From contig NZ_VTTO01000002.1 in NCBI RefSeq assembly GCF_008364825.1, positions 248,001 to 312,000 of the forward strand: DNA of 64,000 nucleotides. The letters are read 5' to 3'. Source of the DNA: Azospirillum sp. B21 (GTDB lineage: Bacteria; Pseudomonadota; Alphaproteobacteria; Azospirillales; Azospirillaceae). The notes beneath the pieces are model-generated. The model saw nothing but the letters and a program-made list of their open reading frames with translations. It searched no databases and was not told the DNA's origin. The translations under genes were made by a program, and so were the position numbers. Position 1 is the stretch's first letter. Each line of letters begins with the position of its first letter. Positions 60,630 through 64,000 of the stretch are shown here, piece after piece.

Positions 60630-61579
60630 TCCGCGTCCGGCATCTCGCCGGGCCGCCACAGCCACGCCGCACCGCGCACGCCGCTTGAATCGCCATGGCG
60701 GGCGCGGCGCACCGGCGTGTCCAGCCGGTCGGAGAAGGCCCAGGGCTCCATTGCCGCCGGCAGCCGATCGTACAGCAGGTCCGCGTTCGACAAGCCGCCG
60801 CCCAGCACGATCACGTCCGGGTCCAACAGGTTGACCACCGCGGCCAGCCCGCGCGCCAGCCGCCCGACCAGCCGGTCGGCCGTCGCGGCGCATCCGGGGT
60901 CGATGTCGGCGCGTGAAAGAATCGTTGCGGCATCCAACGCCTCGCCGGTCGCCGCCAGGTGGTCCGCCGCCACCGCCGGTCCGGAAACGAAGGTCTCCAG
61001 GCAGCCATGCTTGCCGCAGTAGCAGGCCGGGCCCGGCCGTTCCGCGTCCATCGGCCAGGGCAGCGGATTGTGCCCCCACTCGCCGGCGATGGCGTTGCGC
61101 CCGCCGAGCGGCCGGCCATGAACGACGATGCCGGCGCCGCAGCCGGTGCCGAGGATCGCCGCGAACACCACGCCGCAGCCGGCCCCGGCGCCGTCGGTCG
61201 CCTCCGACACCGCAAGACAGTTGGCGTCGTTCTCGATCCGCACCGGCCGGCCGAGCGCCTGGACGAGGTCGCGGGTGAAGTCCTTCCCGATCAGCCAGGT
61301 GGAGTTGGCATTCTTCACCAGCCCGGTGGCAGGGGAAATGGCGCCCGGAATGCCCAGCCCGACCGTCGCCTTGCCACCGGCGGGGATCCCTCCTTCCAGC
61401 CTTGCGACCAGATCGCGGACCGTCGCGACCGTCCCGTCATAATCGCCCTTCGGCGTGGGAACCCTGTGGCGGGCCAGTTCGTTTCCCTGACGGTCGAGCA
61501 GGATGCCCTCCGTCTTCGTGCCGCCCAGATCGATGCCGATGCGGTGCCCGCTCGCAAAACTTGATCCGGTGGCTGCCAT
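60623..61579 (-). CDS. mak: Fructokinase Mak (ROK family)
   Basis: A 318-residue cytosolic sugar kinase, closely similar to E. coli Mak, which phosphorylates fructose to fructose 6-phosphate. The ATP motif is IGIDLGGTKTEGILLD. VGLGIPGAISPATGLVKNAN and DANCLAVSEATDGAGAG match Mak nearly residue for residue, and the ROK zinc site is CYCGKHGCLETF. The C-terminus HGDSSGVRGAAWLW is also Mak-like. ATG 61579 is chosen; ATG 61612 would add 11 residues, and neither has a clear ribosome-binding site. It is not in an obvious sugar operon. Confidence 0.92.
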   Translation of the reverse strand: MAATGSSFASGHRIGIDLGGTKTEGILLDRQGNELARHRVPTPKGDYDGTVATVRDLVARLEGGIPAGGKATVGLGIPGAISPATGLVKNANSTWLIGKDFTRDLVQALGRPVRIENDANCLAVSEATDGAGAGCGVVFAAILGTGCGAGIVVHGRPLGGRNAIAGEWGHNPLPWPMDAERPGPACYCGKHGCLETFVSGPAVAADHLAATGEALDAATILSRADIDPGCAATADRLVGRLARGLAAVVNLLDPDVIVLGGGLSNADLLYDRLPAAMEPWAFSDRLDTPVRRARHGDSSGVRGAAWLWRPGEMPDADY

Positions 61580-61853
61580 GCTGTGTGACCCGTTTGACCA
61601 TGAAAAGCCCATCCATAGCGCCGCCGCCGCCGCGGCGTCCAGCGATGGCGACCGCCAAAAAGGACATGTGTCGAAGGAACAGGTCGCGGCCGCGACTCGC
61701 CGTGTCGACTCCGCCGCGGTCGTGGGACAAAACGCAAGCGGCCGGCAAATACCATTGACCGGCCCCCGCGTTCGGGTAGAAGGTCGCCGACTGTCGGGCG
61801 GTCGCCTATCCCGCCCCAACCCGTCCTGTCGTACCGCGCCACCGGAGCCCCTG

Positions 61854-62636
61854 ATGAGTCGCCAGCGCGCTGCCCTTCGCCTCTCCCTGAAAGCCCTGAC
61901 CGGCGCCGCCGTCCTCGGCGCGCTGCTCGCCCTGCCTGCTGCGCCCGCCAGCGCTGCCGCCGCCAAGGAGGCTGCGAAGCCGTCGGCGAAGACGGCCGCC
62001 GCCAAGGCGCGCCCGACCAAGGCCAGCACCCCGGCCGCGCCCGCCTGCTACAACCGCGCCGAACATGCGGCCGAGCAGATGATGCGCCTGCACACCGAGA
62101 TGATGGTGGTCGGACTGACCTGCCGCACCGTGGTGCCGGACAAGAAGCCGTTCGACCTCTACCAGGACTTCTCGGTCAAGAACCGCGCCCTGCTGTCCAA
62201 TTCGGAAGCGTCGCTGATCAGCTATTACAAGCGCGCCGGCAGCGGCGGCAACGCCACCCGCCAGTTCGACATGTTCCGCACGGAGTTGGCGAACGAGATC
62301 AGCCGCCGGGCCGCCACCATCGGTATCCCGCAGTACTGCGCCAACTTCGTCGACCGGTCGGTGGCCGCCAAGGACCTGACTCCCGACGACCTGCGCACCC
62401 TTACCTCGGACGAGAAGAACGCCGGCCTGATGCATCTGGCCAGCCGTCCGCTCTGCGACGTGAAGGTGGTCAGCAATCCGGACCCCGTCTTCGCCGTCGC
62501 CCAGGCCACGCCGACTCCGGCTGCGCCGAAGACGGCCGCCGCCAAGGCGAAGGCTCCGGCCAAGGCCGCCGCTCCGGCCAAGCCGAAGCAGAAGGTTGCC
62601 GCCGTTCCGGCCAAGCAGTCCGTCGCCGTCCGCTGA
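61854..62636 (+). CDS. Secreted protein with Lys/Ala-rich ends, unknown
   Basis: A 260-residue exported protein. The signal peptide ends near residue 35 (LGALLALPAAPASA). A Lys/Ala-rich stretch follows (AAKEAAKPSAKTAAAKARP), then a core of about 150 residues with paired cysteines (ACYNRAEHAAEQMMRL, VGLTCRTV, QYCANF and RPLCDVKV). A second Lys/Ala/Pro tail of about 45 residues ends the protein. The tails resemble histone-H1-like sequence but the export signal argues for a periplasmic location. The family is unrecognised. ATG 61854 has GGAG upstream; a terminator follows. Confidence 0.7.
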   Translation: MSRQRAALRLSLKALTGAAVLGALLALPAAPASAAAAKEAAKPSAKTAAAKARPTKASTPAAPACYNRAEHAAEQMMRLHTEMMVVGLTCRTVVPDKKPFDLYQDFSVKNRALLSNSEASLISYYKRAGSGGNATRQFDMFRTELANEISRRAATIGIPQYCANFVDRSVAAKDLTPDDLRTLTSDEKNAGLMHLASRPLCDVKVVSNPDPVFAVAQATPTPAAPKTAAAKAKAPAKAAAPAKPKQKVAAVPAKQSVAVR

Positions 62637-63035
62637 CGCTGCAACGTCCGGTTTCCGGACGCACATTGTCAACGCCCCGCACGGCATCCGCCGGCGGGGC
62701 GTTTTGCGTTTTCCACTCCTCCTAATCGAAGCCCGTCGCGGTCGACGCATGCGGACAGCACAAATCTGTCTTGCAAAAATCCGTCAGGCTGGTACTACCG
62801 AAAAGGTCAGGGGGAGCGCTCGCCGAACGGCCCGGCCAAGTCGGAATCGCATCCTCCGAACAGGAAAAATCATGGTCCGTCAGACCGATAGACGGAACTC
62901 CGGATGATACGGCATTCCGTTTGGTGAATGGACGGGCTGCACCAGACAGGGGGCTGCTGTTGCGTGACCGGTGTGCCGAGTGTGCCCGTGCCGCCGCACC
63001 CTGCCTTTGCGCCGTGCTGAAGGTGGGGTGAGGAC
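62637..63035. promoter_or_regulatory. Region upstream of livH, including a terminator
   Basis: This 399-base gap begins with an intrinsic terminator for the previous gene and must then hold the liv promoter. No substrate-binding-protein gene or clear operator is present. Short open frames across it (such as from 62771) read as low-complexity sequence without ribosome-binding sites and are not called. Confidence 0.45.
62671..62708 (+). terminator. Rho-independent terminator
   Basis: A ten-base stem AACGCCCCGC (62671-62680) pairs with GCGGGGCGTT (62694-62703), followed by TTGCGTTTTCC. It lies about 35 bases downstream of the secreted Lys/Ala-rich protein gene. Confidence 0.75.
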
Positions 63036-63941
63036 ATGGACTATTTTCTCCAGCAATTGATCAACGGCTTGTCGCTTGGGGCGATTTACGGCCTGATCGC
63101 GATCGGCTACACGATGGTGTACGGCATCATCGGGATGATCAACTTCGCCCATGGCGAGATTTACATGATCGGCTCCTTCGTGGCGCTGATCACCTTCCTG
63201 GCCATCGGCGCGCTCGGCATCACCTGGGTGCCTCTGGCCCTGCTGGTCATGCTGCTCGCCTCCATGCTGTTCACCAGCGTCTATGGCTGGACGGTCGAGC
63301 GCATCGCCTACCGGCCCCTGCGCTCCTCACCCCGGCTGGCGCCGCTGATCTCCGCCATCGGCATGTCGATCTTCCTGCAGAACTACATCCAGCTCCTCCA
63401 GGGCGCCCGCTCCAAGCCGCTGCAGCCCATCCTGCCCGGCAACCTCACCCTGATGGACGGCGCCGTCTCCGTCAGCTACGTGCGCCTCGCCACCATCGTC
63501 ATCACCCTGGTCCTGATGGTCGGCTTCACCATGCTGATCAACCGCACCTCGCTGGGACGCGCCCAGCGCGCCTGCGAGCAGGACAAGAAGATGGCCGGGC
63601 TGCTCGGCGTCAACGTCGACCGCGTCATCTCGCTGACCTTCGTCATGGGCGCAGCCCTCGCCGCCGTCGCCGGCATGATGGTGCTGCTGATCTATGGCGT
63701 CATCGACTTCTACATCGGCTTCCTGGCCGGGGTGAAAAGCTTCACCGCCGCCGTGCTCGGCGGGGTCGGCTCGCTGCCCGGCGCCATGCTCGGCGGCGTG
63801 GTCATCGGCCTGATCGAGGCCTTCTGGTCCGGCTATGTCGGCTCCGAATGGAAGGACGTCGCAACCTTCTCCATCCTCGTCCTCGTCCTGATCTTCCGGC
63901 CCACCGGCCTGCTCGGCCGGCCCGAGATCGAGAAGGTGTAA
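63036..63941 (+). CDS. livH: Branched-chain amino-acid ABC permease LivH
   Basis: A 301-residue inner-membrane permease with about eight helices. The N-terminus FLQQLINGLSLGAIYGLIAI and the NFAHGEIYMIGSF motif are LivH hallmarks; LLGVNVDRVISLTFVMGAAL is the ATPase-facing loop. With LivM, LivF, LivG and a LivK/LivJ binding protein it takes up leucine, isoleucine and valine. A urea (Urt) or amide transporter permease of the same family is less likely. It starts at ATG 63036 with GGTGGGGTGAGGA upstream, and the next gene begins five bases after its stop. Confidence 0.9.
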   Translation: MDYFLQQLINGLSLGAIYGLIAIGYTMVYGIIGMINFAHGEIYMIGSFVALITFLAIGALGITWVPLALLVMLLASMLFTSVYGWTVERIAYRPLRSSPRLAPLISAIGMSIFLQNYIQLLQGARSKPLQPILPGNLTLMDGAVSVSYVRLATIVITLVLMVGFTMLINRTSLGRAQRACEQDKKMAGLLGVNVDRVISLTFVMGAALAAVAGMMVLLIYGVIDFYIGFLAGVKSFTAAVLGGVGSLPGAMLGGVVIGLIEAFWSGYVGSEWKDVATFSILVLVLIFRPTGLLGRPEIEKV

Positions 63942-63946
63942 GCGCC

Positions 63947-64000
63947 ATGACCATGCACTCCAACACCGTCTCGTCCGCCGCGGGCGGCGCTGCGCGCGGC
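63947..64000 (+). CDS. livM: Start of LivM-like permease, cut by window edge
   Basis: Only 18 codons are present (MTMHSNTVSSAAGGAARG), beginning five bases after the livH stop and running off the window. The polar leader and position fit LivM, the second permease of the operon; the identification rests mainly on context. Confidence 0.55.
   Translation, partial: MTMHSNTVSSAAGGAARG

Noticed and set aside
58905..61079. 724-codon minus-strand frame opposite the ArnT-like gene
   Set aside because: Low-complexity Gly/Arg/Gln translation that overlaps three supported genes.
62771..63031. 86-codon frame upstream of livH
   Set aside because: No ribosome-binding site, mixed low-complexity content, and it covers the likely liv promoter.

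Overview
This 64 kb window is high-GC, gene-dense chromosomal or chromid DNA from an alphaproteobacterium. It most resembles the Rhodospirillales, and Azospirillum or a close relative is the best guess. The guess rests on gene content: the rhizobial-type glycerol ABC operon, a TIGR02302/DUF4175 protein, a CcoG preceded by an FNR/FixK box, paired methyltransferase/gloB genes, several chemoreceptors, DctB/DctD and LivH. No 16S gene is present, so the genus is an inference. There is one tRNA (Tyr), and no rRNA, CRISPR array, insertion sequence, phage or plasmid functions. Base composition and codon use look even, so nothing points to recent transfer.

Layout. 1-16.7 kb is mixed housekeeping and transport: a truncated membrane coiled-coil gene, msrB, a pentapeptide-repeat protein, two stand-alone ABC substrate-binding proteins (one overlapped by a DsrE-like gene), a Bcr/CflA exporter, ispE, a soluble chemoreceptor, a methyltransferase/gloB divergent pair, the large TIGR02302 protein, an EamA permease, a FlaF-like/DUF2934 fusion and a small outer-membrane candidate. 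16.8-20.5 kb holds a stress-type group: a fused phosphotransferase/AAA kinase, a tandem UspA, a small His/Cys protein and a hemerythrin. 20.7-25.1 kb holds a secreted barrel protein, uvrC and guaC.

25.2-35.9 kb is the centrepiece, a complete glycerol module: glpR divergent from glpD-glpS-glpT-glpP-glpQ-glpU-glpV-glpK. The ABC proteins import glycerol, GlpK phosphorylates it and GlpD oxidises glycerol 3-phosphate. Two matching operator-like sites lie in the glpR/glpD gap, a palindromic repeat pair sits between glpU and glpV, and a strong terminator follows glpK. The two ATPases carry complementary motif losses, which predicts a heterodimer with one canonical and one degenerate ATP site.

36-48.4 kb has a MerR regulator overlapping an acyl-CoA ligase gene, a Cache chemoreceptor, a GT39-like membrane protein, dctD-dctB, a PmtA-like methyltransferase, hemD and a di-haem peroxidase. 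48.4-54 kb has a small unrecognised ORF, ccoG with an anaerobox that fixes its start, yqaA, a soluble PAS histidine kinase and tRNA-Tyr. 54-62.6 kb has an HTH protein with a long Ala/Pro linker, a DegP protease, a three-gene GT2/LAB_N/ArnT-like envelope-glycosylation operon, two small secreted proteins and fructokinase mak. The right end enters a branched-chain amino-acid transporter operon (livH, start of livM).

Starts were chosen by ribosome-binding site, signal peptide and family length. Family assignments come from motif recognition by eye, not from database searches.
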